A stretch of 64,000 bases of DNA from Dromaius novaehollandiae (taxonomy: Eukaryota > Chordata > Aves > Casuariiformes > Dromaiidae), in the NCBI RefSeq assembly GCF_036370855.1, contig NC_088100.1, forward strand, positions 31,942,563-32,006,562. The letters are read 5' to 3'. Positions 28,620-40,887 of this stretch are shown here, piece by piece (position 1 is the stretch's first letter; every line of letters starts with the position of its first letter). The position numbers were made by a program, and so were the translations under genes. The notes beneath the pieces were generated by a model. The model saw only the letters and a list, made by a program, of their open reading frames with translations, searched no databases and was not told the DNA's origin.

Positions 28620-31600
28620 GACCTGTTAGGAATGGTCAACTCTATTGCCCCTTGCATAGCTTTTAAAACTCAGATGAGACACATCTCTGCAACTTCAAAA
28701 GCCACTGTGCTCTACCAGGTTGCAGAGAAAAGGGATAGAAATGAGACTGGAGAATCAGTGGGAATGTCTGGGTGTGGAAACAGCAGAAGAAACAGCAGAA
28801 GAGGGACAGAAGAAGAGTAGATGTTCCTGGCACCGTGACTGGTAAGTAGGTCAAAAAGATCCCGGAACTCTTACATGAAGCTTCTCAGGACATTCAGATC
28901 CAGAAAACAAAGGGCAGCCTACACCCAAAACAGCGTCAGACACACAGCAACAGAGAAAAGGAAAGTGAATAAATCTCAGTGGCTCATAGAGGTGGGACAG
29001 GATGGAGAGAAAAAACATCCTAATTGAGGCCAGTTCCTAAGGGATATAAAAAGCCCATCCAAAACCAGCATGGTTGCCAACCTGAGAAGAAGCAAGGAGG
29101 CATGAGAAGGCCTCAATAGACAGTGTCTTTTGTCCTCCATGTCATCACAAGAAATCTTGGCAAGACCACCTGGGGACATGCATCTTGATCCTTGAATGCT
29201 GGACAAATACTTGGACATGCTGGTGCTTGTTACAAGTATGGGAGTATGAGCGAGTTACGTGTATTTTGTTTTTAAACAAAATCACCTTTCCTGCTACAAG
29301 TTCTCATGAGGAATTTTGCTACAGTGTTGTTACAATGTTGCAATGTTATTTCCTACAAGGTCACAAGATGCCAACAGCTAAGAACTTGTAATCACGAGGC
29401 AATACAGTAATGTTTCATTAGATACTTCCTGCTCAACTCAAGGCTGTACCACAGGATCCCATAAATAAGCATATAGTGTCTAAATAGAGCCTACACATTT
29501 TTCTATATAGAATCAACCATTTCAATACATAACTTTAAAAATGTTATTTCTTCTTTCTGAGTGTCCAGAATAATTCATATAAATGAATTGGACAGCAGAA
29601 TGGTCTGACATCATGTGCTAGAAGTTTCAGTAATTGACCCTATTTGCATGTTATTTTTGAACTTTCTTTTTACTGTTCAAAAGTTGCAATACCTGATTTT
29701 ATTTCTGTGTAAGTCTATATAAAATGTTCAATACCTAACAACAGATCTATTTACCACATTTTCTGTCAGGGAACAAATGTTTCACTACTATTTTAATGTT
29801 GCTTTGATATAACTTCTTTTTCTTTTTCAATTCATTTGTTTATCTATTTAAAGCAAGAAAGGCAAAAAACACCTGGGTTTTAAAGTCTTTTCAACCAAGA
29901 GAAAGCTAATTTATGATTTTCTGAAAGTATCCTGAAGTGAAAACTAAAATGGTGACATGTAAGTAGACACCATTCTTATATTCTGCACATACACAAAACC
30001 GGAATGGAGAGTGTCTTACACCTGGTCTGTAACTCCACCTGATTTCTTTAGACAGCTATGAATAGCCTGTGTATAAGCATAAAGCAGCACTGGATCAGTT
30101 TTGTTTCAGATGAAGGGGTCTTGCACATAGAAGTGTCTAATAGAATGATGTTCTTCTAAGTGGTACCATAAAGAAGCATTTGAACAAATACAGGTCTTTC
30201 TGCAAAGCTGTAATATGAACAAAACCACAAATACATGCAAATTAATACCTTTCAGGTGCAAAAAGGGGGCAAAAATATTATTCTCTAGCAATGAGTCTTA
30301 TCAACCTGCTGTGAGAGAAAAGAGAAAAAGCTTCCACAAACAAATCATCACCAGTAACCCAGAAACGGTAAAAAGATCATCTACATTTGGCTAGACTATG
30401 GAAATAGAGTGTGCAAATATTAAAATCTATTAATATAGTCAGCTCTTATATATCTGCAAGCTTTTATGAAATTAAACAACAGGTAAATAAAAAAAATCAA
30501 AAGTGAAGATATTAGTTGGCTAAAGTCATTTTGGACCTTAAAAGTCAGACGATTTCCTGAAGTGGCGCAAAGCCAATAGAAATAATATAAACACTACCTG
30601 TATCAGCCACCTGTCACCTTCTAACAGAATAAGGACAAAGAGACAAGAGAGATTTTTGCTATTTCCAATACTTCATTGATGTCAGGTCACAGAGAGTGCT
30701 TGTACCAGAGATACAGGATATTGTTGCCCTCACTCCGCAATTGCAACTTGATCTGGAGCTCTGCGACCTGTGCCCATGGACACGTTTAATGGATCTCTAC
30801 TGAAAGGAAGTAGCTTTTCCTTTCTGTGCTTCCATCAAATAACAGAATGTATAGAGATAGAGGCAACTTTATGACAGCATTTTTCCTCTCACACATAGTT
30901 ACGCACACCCATAAGTATCACTGTCACCTGAACAAAGCACATTTTCCCTCCCTTCGCCTAAAATTATGTCCATTCATAATCACAGAGATAGTGAAGTTAA
31001 AACTATAAAAGAACTATTACATTATTTAAGGTATCCTTTTGCCAGTGCTGTGTTGTACCTTATAAATTATTTCCTTTTTTGTTTCAATGTTTCTTTTTTT
31101 GTTTAAATATTTCAAGTCTAATTGATATCTCCATCAGAAAGCTATTTCTCTTCTTTCAGTCTAAATTTCCATTTTCTTAATTTCACACTTTCATATCCAT
31201 TTATAATTTCTGTTGTCATTCTTCTAAGCCATTTTTTTTTCTAAGAATTTACAACTTGTAAACAGACAAGCTGTCTTTCTTTGCATCTACCTTGAAGAAA
31301 CACAGCAATTGTGGGACAAATTAAATCCCTCTTTGTAGCAAACTATTCTTCTGTAAAGCCATAAGACAACAAAGAGTTTCATATCAACCACAGGACTAAT
31401 GCTTAGATAAGTCAAGGCCTGACTGGCATGAGACCTAATTTTTACCTTTCTTTGGTCACAAAACAAATTATTTTATCTGTCTACCAAAATCTTGCACTCT
31501 GTGCCAAAGGGAGAATCCATTATTGTGTTATGAATGATACGTGCCATGATTTTGCCATGAACCCAGAACCTCTTTTTCAAAAGTTTGGGAAAAAGGTTGA

Positions 31601-31620
31601 TTTTATTTTATTTTATTTTA
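31601..31620 (+). repeat. TTTTA pentanucleotide repeat
   Basis: Four perfect TTTTA units. Confidence 0.9.
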
Positions 31621-31725
31621 GCAAAGCATAGCTAGTATACAAACTGCTGGTCCATCACATTCTGTAGTGCTCTGGAGAGCAAGAGAGTCTCTTTATCTCC
31701 ATATCCTCTGCATTTGTGATGACAA

Positions 31726-31791
31726 ATCTCTTAAAAGGAAGGGAAAGGGATCTCTTAAAAGGAAAGGAAGGGATCTCTTAAAAGGTAAAGG
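31726..31791 (+). repeat. Short tandem repeat, about 2.8 copies of a 23-24 base unit
   Basis: Copies begin at 31,726, 31,750 and 31,773, each starting ATCTCTTAAAAGG and followed by a variable GGAAAGG purine tail. The last copy is partial. It looks like a small minisatellite. Confidence 0.85.
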
Positions 31792-32662
31792 AATTTCACA
31801 TAAAATCTTGTCCTTACGATATCATCTGAAACAGGCGGATCTGGAACCAATTTACTGAGTGTAAATTACTGCCAACTTTGCTTGGAATAACAAAATGCTC
31901 TGAGTTGTGTAGCCATAGGGAGCTGTCTGACTACATGAGGATTTTTATATATATTTTTAACACATCTTTCAGCTTAATCAGATACACAAATGCACAACCT
32001 AGCACTCAGGGAAATTATGTGGATTTGTCACATTGCCTGAAGGACTTTGGGATCCATGAACCAGTGAATGGATTATACTGAACCATGAATGTAATTTGTT
32101 CATCTGTAACAGATAAAATACAGATATTTACCATATTAATGTTTAAGGATCTGTGAATAATAAATAATTCTACTGGAATTTAGTTGAAGTTATTCATTAT
32201 GCATTAATAATATTCTCTTTATCTTCTGAAACAGTCTAAGACAGTATAAATTGTGTGCATATGAAAAGGCAGAGCTGGTAAACTGTACTGCTGAATTATA
32301 TGCATCTCCTAGTTGTTACAATTCAAAACCTGGGACAAAAAGTGAAAGCAAATTGCCTGGCAAAAAATGTGCTGGCAAGCCTATTTGACCCTTCTAGTCC
32401 ACATTTGGCATTATTTATCACTGATATGATACTAATCATGGTTATATGCTGGTCTACAGTATAAGAGATTTAAAAAAGTCTAGGAAGTCTGTTCTGTGGT
32501 GCATAAAACAAGAGGTCTAGCTGATGTTTAAAAAGCATGCAGCTGTCTTGCAAATTGATAGAGAAACACTTAATTCAACAGTCTATATATTTCTTCTGAA
32601 AATCACCAAGCAAGTTTTTCCTCAAATAGACTAATTCTGAGGCTTTGTGAGCACAGATTTTA

Positions 32663-32685
32663 ACACACACGCACACACACACACA
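32663..32685 (+). repeat. CA dinucleotide microsatellite
   Basis: About 11 CA units with one G interruption (cacacacgcacacac). Confidence 0.9.
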
Positions 32686-34301
32686 TGCAAGTAGGAGCAT
32701 GCAAGCTATAACCACGTTCTTCAGGGATTAAACATTGAAGTTTGTCTTGTCTGTCTTTTTATCTTGTCCCTAATACTTTAAGAGTTGGTATAACCAAATG
32801 CCTTTGGAATGGGGATTCAGGGAAAAATTTGCTTTGTGATAGTATTTTGAAATTTTGGTAGGGGAATTCATAAAACTGCTTAATATAAATGTTTTGTCAT
32901 GGGTTTTGGCCCTATGCTGGTCAGTGATTTCTTTAATAGAAAATTTTCTTCAAATATTATTCAGGCTTACCCACTGAATATTTCATTTTATATATATATA
33001 TGATGTCTATATACTTATTTACACTATTGGTACTTGTAATTTAAGTGACCCACTATAGACACTTTGACTGACACTTTCTAAATAATTTTAACTTATTGAA
33101 GAAATATCAAGAGTGCTAATTTTAAATTAAGGCCATTCTGGGTAACTATATATTCATAACATGAGGCTGTTTGTATTCAGTTATAAGTGTTACATCTTTC
33201 TTCTTTTTGCAGTTTCCAGTATAACAGATTTGTCCTTGCTAAAAAATAGACATCATTTCACTTCTATTTTGTAAATCAGGATGATCATCTCTGAATCTGA
33301 TAAAGCTAGAACAGTGTAAATAAGAATAATTGACATCAGAATCAGACCCATGAATAAAACTGACAAATTTTCAGAATATTTTTCCATCATATAAAATACC
33401 AGTTAATTCAAAGTAAAATGATGCATAGAAACACCAGTTTTTATCATATAGTATAAGAAAATCAGAAAAGTCTGGGTTTGTGATAATATTATGATTTTTT
33501 AATGTTAAAAACACACTTTTATTTCCATATATTTCAATAATATAAGCAAAATATTGAAAATGGAAGGAAGAACTGTGATTTTTTTTCAAAATTAAAAGTT
33601 TCAGTGAACAAAAGATGAAATTGAAAAAATATGATCCACAGATAAATTCAAAATGATTTGACTTTGCTCTGTTTTAGAAAAGCAGAAATTTGCATTTTGA
33701 TAAACTCCCAACAAAAATAAAAAAACAATTTCCACAATGATCTATCAATAAACTCTTCAGGCCTTTATTTCCCCCTAGAACAATGAAATCTCTTTGTTTA
33801 TTCCATGTGTATTTATCAGCTGTTCAATTTTAAATGTTAACTAATATTGCTGAAATACACAAAAAGCTGTCATCTTTGCTATTGCTTGTTTTCAATCGAC
33901 TAGGGAAGAAAAACATCACTCTTCAGTGAATTATAGGACACCTATGGCTAACTACAGTGGTTCAAGGAATATAGAAATCCTTTTCTCATCACCCTTGAGC
34001 ATTTTTGCATCACAGTGTACTTTTGTATCTCAGTCATCACATTTATTTTTGACCAAGGCCGTCAAAGTGTAGGTAATTTGAAGCTGAATCTTCAACATAT
34101 TTTCTTAAAGATAAAAAATGCCATATACTCACACAAAAACAAAGCTGATTATTTAAAAACCTTTGCCTAGTTTTAAAACAAAATATTAAAAGTAACAATT
34201 ATAAAATAATTTTACTAATTATTTTAGGAAATATTTTCCTAATCGAGGAAAGTATCCACGTTATATTTTGGTTGGGTGTATGCACACTCGGGTATGCATA
34301 T

Positions 34302-34319
34302 ATCATGCATATGCATGAT
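34302..34319. promoter_or_regulatory. Perfect palindrome with MORE-type POU site
   Basis: ATCATGCATATGCATGAT is an 18-base perfect palindrome. Its centre, ATGCATATGCAT at 34,305-34,316, is identical to the MORE element known to be bound by POU-factor dimers. A further ATGCATAT lies at 34,294-34,301. Binding is inference. Confidence 0.5.
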
Positions 34320-34589
34320 GTACAAGTTCACAATTTTAAACTGAAAAATTAAGAATTAATGGTTTACGAAAAAGACTCTTTGCTGTACAGAAACAGAAGA
34401 GTATAGGTGAGCATTTTCCACGCTCCAGGTTGCAACCCTAGAAGAATATACTCTGAAATAACGGTCTTGCAAGGCTTGTAAGATTTTCAGCTTTTTGGAC
34501 TAACTACAAGGCTGCATAATTGGAAAGTCCTGACAGCCCAGACTCAAATTGATCTTATTAACATTTTTAACTCCTTGGGCTTGCTGCAG

Positions 34590-34716
34590 ATCTGACCATC
34601 AGGATCAGGTTATAGTTGCGCCGGGGCTCACAGTTTCTTCAAAGGGAGCCGGTTCCCCTCCCACGTCTGACCAGCCACAGGTCAAGCTGCAGGACTACGT
34701 GGTGTTTAACTGGCAG
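34590..34716 (+). other. Candidate orphan exon (GC-rich, open, splice-bounded)
   Basis: A 127-base interval is bordered by a ttgctgcag acceptor (with ttattaac branch-like and T-rich sequence upstream) and a near-perfect CAG|GTAAGG donor. In the frame starting at 34,591, all 42 codons are open. The predicted peptide ends QVKLQDYVVFNWQ, and the frame hits TGA three codons after the donor. The interval is much richer in GC and CpG than its AT-rich surroundings. I do not recognise the peptide. It could be a genuine exon of an unannotated transcript, a fragment of a retrocopy or repeat, or chance. Confidence 0.3.
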
Positions 34717-35003
34717 GTAAGGTGAAGAACTCTGAGAAGGGCAGAGTAGCTTAATTGAACATAGTAGGAGTTTAAGAAGTTATTATGAGCTTATAAAGTT
34801 AAGGTGGTAATTAGGACAAAAATAAGCTTGCTTTAAATCACATTGTTTATCTAGATACTGATCCCAAAAATTTTACGTGAAATTATTCCAGTCTGGGGCA
34901 GAGTGCCTCTCAACATCTTTCAGGACCTGCAGTTCTGCATCATCCTTCAGTTTGAAGCAAGCTAAACAGGCATCTCTGGCCAAAGGTAACTGGAAAAGAA
35001 ATA

Positions 35004-35020
35004 GGGGGGGGGGGGGGGGG
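35004..35020 (+). repeat. Poly(G) run of 17
   Basis: Uninterrupted G17 preceded by an A-rich segment. Long G runs are rare, G-quadruplex-prone and length-unstable, so the count may be inexact. Confidence 0.9.
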
Positions 35021-38000
35021 AAAGTGTCCGTTATCAATATCAAACACTATACTGTTTCTATTTTAAAAATAAAGTATAGCAAATTCCATCAAAATACTTC
35101 ACCAAATAATAATGGCAGTTTTCACATCAGAGGAATAAAAAAAGGAATAAACATACAACAGATTTAAAATAGCAAAAATCACAAAAAGGCAACAGTCTTT
35201 GAAAAGCCTAGAATTTTTAGTGACAATAATTGAATTTTTTTTTCCCATAAGACCTGTAAATAATGAATATTTAGGAACACAGACAACAAAAGTATTGTAT
35301 AAAAGATTAGCCTTCAGATGCTGTAAATAAGGAAACCTTGTTAAATGTTGATCTGAATCATTTCAAGTTGTTGAAATCCCAAAGCTCTTTCAAAAGTCTC
35401 AAAAGTATAAATATAATGTCCCCTCCCTTGGCCAGTCAGCAAGTGTTAGTGGGTGCAAAGTACATCATGCAATAAATAAGACACTGCCCAAAATCTGGTA
35501 AAGCACTCTAGAGCCACTTCCTTATTGTATAGCAGGTAACAATGCATATATTAGGTCTGCATGAAGAAATATGCCCTCAGTTTTTAAAGGCTTATGCTAA
35601 AACCTCACACATAATAAATTGAATTGTATTCAATGTATCCAATTTTAAAAGCATAAAAATCTGAAATGACCTCAAGGACTTAAACCTGTAGGTCTTACTA
35701 TCTTAAATCTGAGGCATAGCTCCTGTAAATAACTGTCCAGCATACTGGAAATAAGGTTCATACAACATTAAAATCTCACTGCCAAAAGCTGCTTAATATT
35801 AATATAATACGGAAAATCACCTAACCTGTCTTTCAGTAAATCCATCCCTAAGATACCACACTGAAAGAAAAAGGTGTTGCAATTTTTAGGAGGTACTATT
35901 TGCTTTCTATATAAATGCCAAACTCCGGGCTGGCTCTGGGCAGACAGCACTAGGCAGTACCATGTGAGCTGCTCACGCAAAAGCCACGTCAAAGAAACTG
36001 GGGCAAACTAAGAGCCATCTCCTTAGTGGAGACGAGGTTACTGAGAGGAAGGTTTGGCAGAGCCTCAACGAAAGTCACAGCTCCAAAGCCATGGACATGG
36101 GGTGGAGCCCCCGGCCAGTGCAGAGGTGGGGGATGAGGATGTGGTAGGCTGGGAAGGATTAGTTGAACTTGATTTTTCCAGAAATCATTTATTTCAAAAC
36201 TTAGGATAGTTTGTGAATTCACTATCAAATCAGTAAAACCTGAAAGTACAGAAATGTGCTACTCATGGTTGCTTATATAAACTTTATGGGTGTTTTATCA
36301 CAGTCTTTTGTCTCTTCACCTAGAACAATAACTGGTCAGGATTTTTTTATCTTGCTTCCACCAGAAGGAAAGAATTATTAATTCTCTAGAAGGAGAAAAG
36401 ACATTGCCTCTGGAAGTGGAAGGGTAAATCGCTCCTGCTAAGCTCCGAACTCAGCAAATACAGAGACCCAGACGCCCTGCTTCTTGAAAGAGCAAGTAGG
36501 CGGTTTCTGTAAGAATGAAAAATTCATGGCCTCCAGCTACCAGTGACTTTAGCACCCCATGCCTTTCTCTTAAGTAGGTTTTTACCTATGTGAAAGTAGG
36601 TGTCTCTGGTTCTCAGCTCCTGCTGACTGCATTGGTAGCCAATTCCCGCTGAGTTTGGAGCTCTACTTGCCTTTTTTTTAACTTCAGGCCCTGAAGATAA
36701 TGCAAAATCTGATTAAACTAAGTCAAAATTGCTATAAAAAAATTATCCATCAAAACAGACATTTTCATACAGAGAAGGAAAATATACCATACTAACACTC
36801 ATCTCTTGATTTATGAGGCTGAATTACAGAGGGTGGGCTATGAAGTATTGGTTAATGTACTGCTCATCTTAATTGTGCAAACAATGTCAGCTAGTTGGTA
36901 AGTAGGAGGCCCTGCTCCTCCTGCTCTTAAACCTTTGTGCAGGCACAATCACAGCACAGCAGTCAGGGTGCTCTGAGAATAGCAGTCACCTCCTCAGAGG
37001 TGGTTAGGTAGTCATGGCTCTGTCTCCCCTCTATACCAGTTAAAGAGCTGGGGAAAGGTGCAGATATTTTCCTGTGAGCTGTAAATATTTTTACCTGTGT
37101 ATTTTACCTGTATATTTAACTTATAGCTGTATGCTTTTACCCGTGAGCTGGACTAGTAGGGAAAAGACAGTGTTTAACACAGCCTAAGCTAATTAGGTGG
37201 ACAGAGAACAATTTGTGTGTTGATCTTGATATTTGCTCCACGTTGGGTATAGGCTAGAGGTTCTCATTTTGGCAGCAACTAACAGTTACTCAGCGATCCA
37301 GCTGAGAGAAAGCCACTCACTGGGGAAATGCTAAAAAAAACATTTGCTGGCAGAGTTCTGGTGTGTTTGGAAATGGTCTGAGGTGATGACTTCATTTTCA
37401 AGTTCTCATAGATCCAGGTGACATGTACCATGTATACTGATTCCATTTTACAGACTAAAACACTTCCTTAAAGAATATGACAGGCAAAAGTGTTTATGTA
37501 TACATGTTCATAGAAACAGACATACACACATATAATTATGTGAGCTGAAGTCCATCAGTTATCCTGAAACATTATATATATGGATATATATATAAATAAA
37601 GTGGACAGTTTCATGGAAGGAGAACTTTAGGCAGACTTTAGGCACAGCCTATTTCAGCTCATTTCAGCCATAAAAAACATTAGCGTCTAATCTAAGGTAG
37701 TTGTCTGGGCTCCCACCGTGGTCCACAGATGCACAAAGGTGCCCAGAGAGGTTATTCATCCCACGCTAGGTACCTAAGATAGGTGGGATGAAAGAACACG
37801 TGCAGGTGACTAACTTGCATTGGACACCTGACTTCTAGGTGCCTAGTGTCAGCCCTGGCGATCCCCACCCTCAGTCTCCACCTAAGTCCAAAGACTGTTC
37901 ACTACATCTGTGCCATTTTTGTGTTTTCTGAACACGTTAAATACATGTTTCTCAAATCTCTCTCCGAAACAGCCTTTGATGAAGGTGTTACATACACTAC

Positions 38001-40875
38001 TTAGCACCAACACTTATTAATGCGAGACACTCTCAAACTTTGAACCTGCCTGTGCCACAACAGCAAGTTAGGTAGAAGTGCAGGAAGAAAAGGATTTTAA
38101 CAGCTTGTCTAACACTGCCTCAGTAGGGCCTTTTTCATTACTCACACCTTTAGTTTCTGTACCAGAACTTGCTATTCTTAGACTCAAGGAAGGCCCCCAA
38201 CTTTAAGATCCTGCAGACTTTTTCTTTTATCTTCCTGTCAGCCTGTTTCCCTAAGCAATTTGTAACAACTGACCTTCACTTTCTTAGAAATCAAAACAAA
38301 TAAATATAGTTACTGTTTTGTCTCTTTGAAGACCGTCTCTGTCAAACCAAAGTTTGCACCTTGTCAAAACCAGAATTGCTGACACTTCAAAATGGCAATA
38401 CTGTCCTTCACTTGTGTCTTGGGAATGATGACAGGGATGGATTGTGCACTTTGTTTAGTTATTTATTTAATTTGGCTTATTTTGCACATAGCTTCCTATT
38501 AAGTTAATCAGTATAATACTACAGGGACTGTTCATTACTCACCACAGATATGCAGTGAAAGAATCTCAATGACCAGGGCAGCTTGATCAAATAATGCAAA
38601 AATAACACAAAATGACACAAAAATTGCAATGTCTGATAATTTTCATCAGTATTTTTAGATTAATACATTAACACATAGTAATTTTACATCTGTCATAACT
38701 TTCTATGTGTTTCTAAGTCACTCAGAAAAAATGAGTTTATAAAAATTCCAGACAATCTCCTCAAAAATCCAATTTTGCAATTTTTTCATTATTATAGATA
38801 CTTTATTAATAAGGTAACCCAGTAGATAAAACACTGAGTGACTTCTATCCATTCTTATTCCCTCAAGTGTTACTAAATCCCTCAAATACTGCGACGGTGA
38901 GTCCTGTCTCACAAAAATGCCTTCTGTATCTCACTGTGGGTCATAACAGAAATTGAAAATTATGGCAAATTTGTTTACAAAATTAATCATAGCCAGCAGT
39001 TTGAACTGACTTGTTAATTTAGTTTTTTATGTTAATTTAAATGCACATAAATGCTGTCATTTAATATTTCTATGGACTCTTTTAATAACTATGTACCAGA
39101 TGGTATTCCCTTAAAACTGCCCATTTTAAACCACTTACATATAAGCTTTTCAAAGGTAAATTTAGCTATACCAGTTTTTTACCTTGAAAAAATAGCTTGC
39201 AGAATGTATTAAAATAGTAAAAATAGCCAAAATAACAAAAAGACAGGAATGAGAGCTTTATAAAAATGCTGAGTATTGAGGTACTTAAACTAAGACTCAT
39301 CCTTTACAATGGAAACCAGTGAAGACTTTGATGTTCTGCTTAACTGTAAACTGTAACTTTCAAATATTTTTGGATTTTCATAGTGCATATTATTTTTCAT
39401 CTCACTGTGTCTGCTTTCCTCTGTTTCAGACCAAATTGCATTCACCTTGTAAGGAATACAATGACTAGTTTTCCTCTTATTTTGTAACAGTTCTTTCTGA
39501 TGGATATCCAATAGTAAACTAAAAATTGCAATCAAATGTCGAGATTATGGGCACAGAAAGAAAACAGAAAGCAACTCTGATAATGTTAGTACCATCCACA
39601 GTAAGTTTTCTATCCCAAAAGTGCTCAAGTCTGTATTTCACTTTATACACCAAACGAATAATCCCATTGAGTTCTGAGAAATTACTTCCATGAATAAAAT
39701 TAATCTTGTGCACTAATGTGCATGGAGGTCAGTGCCTTCATTTCCTTTCCATTTCAGAATATTTTAGTTTTCCAAAATGTCTTCTTTGAACACATCCCAG
39801 CTTTTTTTGCATCCAGTGCCATAGTTCTGTACTAACAGTGTCACAGGTTGTAGTTGAAGGATAGAGAAAGAAAAAGGTTCCGTTCCCATTTTTATCATTA
39901 TCCCCTGCCTAGGCACCTTGGCAAAGTAACTTAATCTCTTTGGGTCTAGAGAATAAGGATAGTGGCAGTAACATCTTTTAAAGCACTTACAATTTATAGC
40001 TGAGAAAGATACTATTATTCAATGCAGAATCATAAATACATGACTATGAGTGAAAAATAAAACTGACAAAAGAGGAAAAATTAAGGTCATGTTTAAAAAC
40101 GAGCAGTTACTATAGAACAATTAGAAAAAAGGTAAAATAATGCAAGTTTGCTTCACCCATTGTATTTAGAGGTTCTCTCATGCATTAAAATCCAACTGTA
40201 GGGAACTGCTTCCACTCCCCATCCCTCGTTCCTATGGAAGAGATGATCATAGCAAAAAGCTACAACGCTTAGCATGAAGTGACATTTTTGTTGGCAGCAG
40301 TACAGAAATACCAAATACTGGAAAAGAATAAGTAAAAAGAGCTCTCTCTTCATTCAAACTTACTGGTAGTTCTCTCGGAGAAAGAGTATGTATACTTTCA
40401 TTAGTGGGGCAACCTAACCCATTCTGTATTTTCCCGACATCAGGTTAGATTTTTTTAAATAGAATAGTACATCACGAGGGTTGTCTATGACTATGTCTAT
40501 GACATGTTTTAAGACACTTCCAAAAATCAATCCCATAAGACATGTTCATTCTCTTCAGCCCTTCATGCTTACCCTAGCATATCCCAGGCACATCTGCACA
40601 AGGAGCACACATCAAACAAGGAGCCTTTAGAAGACAATGCCATGTACCTTTTATTTCTGCCAGGATTTGAAATACAGTACAGAACAAAATATCTTTGCTG
40701 TCTTCACTCATAAAGTTCATGGCCAAAGAATGGGCCTGAGTTGATAGATTCAGCATGGCTTGAACCCAGTATCCAGCACCTCAATGCCCTCTGGTTCTCT
40801 GCAGCAGCTGCTCAAAGCATCGCACTGAGAGGACCCTATCGACTGCCCAGCTTCAGCCCTGAACTGAGCATTGAC

Positions 40876-40887
40876 TGCTGAGTCAGC
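40876..40887. promoter_or_regulatory. Candidate MARE (Maf recognition element)
   Basis: TGCTGAGTCAGC matches the TRE-type MARE at 12 of 13 positions when the next base is included. It lies in a locally GC-richer segment of the gene-free region. By-eye motif match. Confidence 0.35.

Larger units (their letters stand above)
28351..34589. other. Gene-free AT-rich segment
   Basis: Contains the small hairpin, minisatellite, CA repeat and POU palindrome listed separately. Otherwise I see nothing assignable. Confidence 0.55.
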
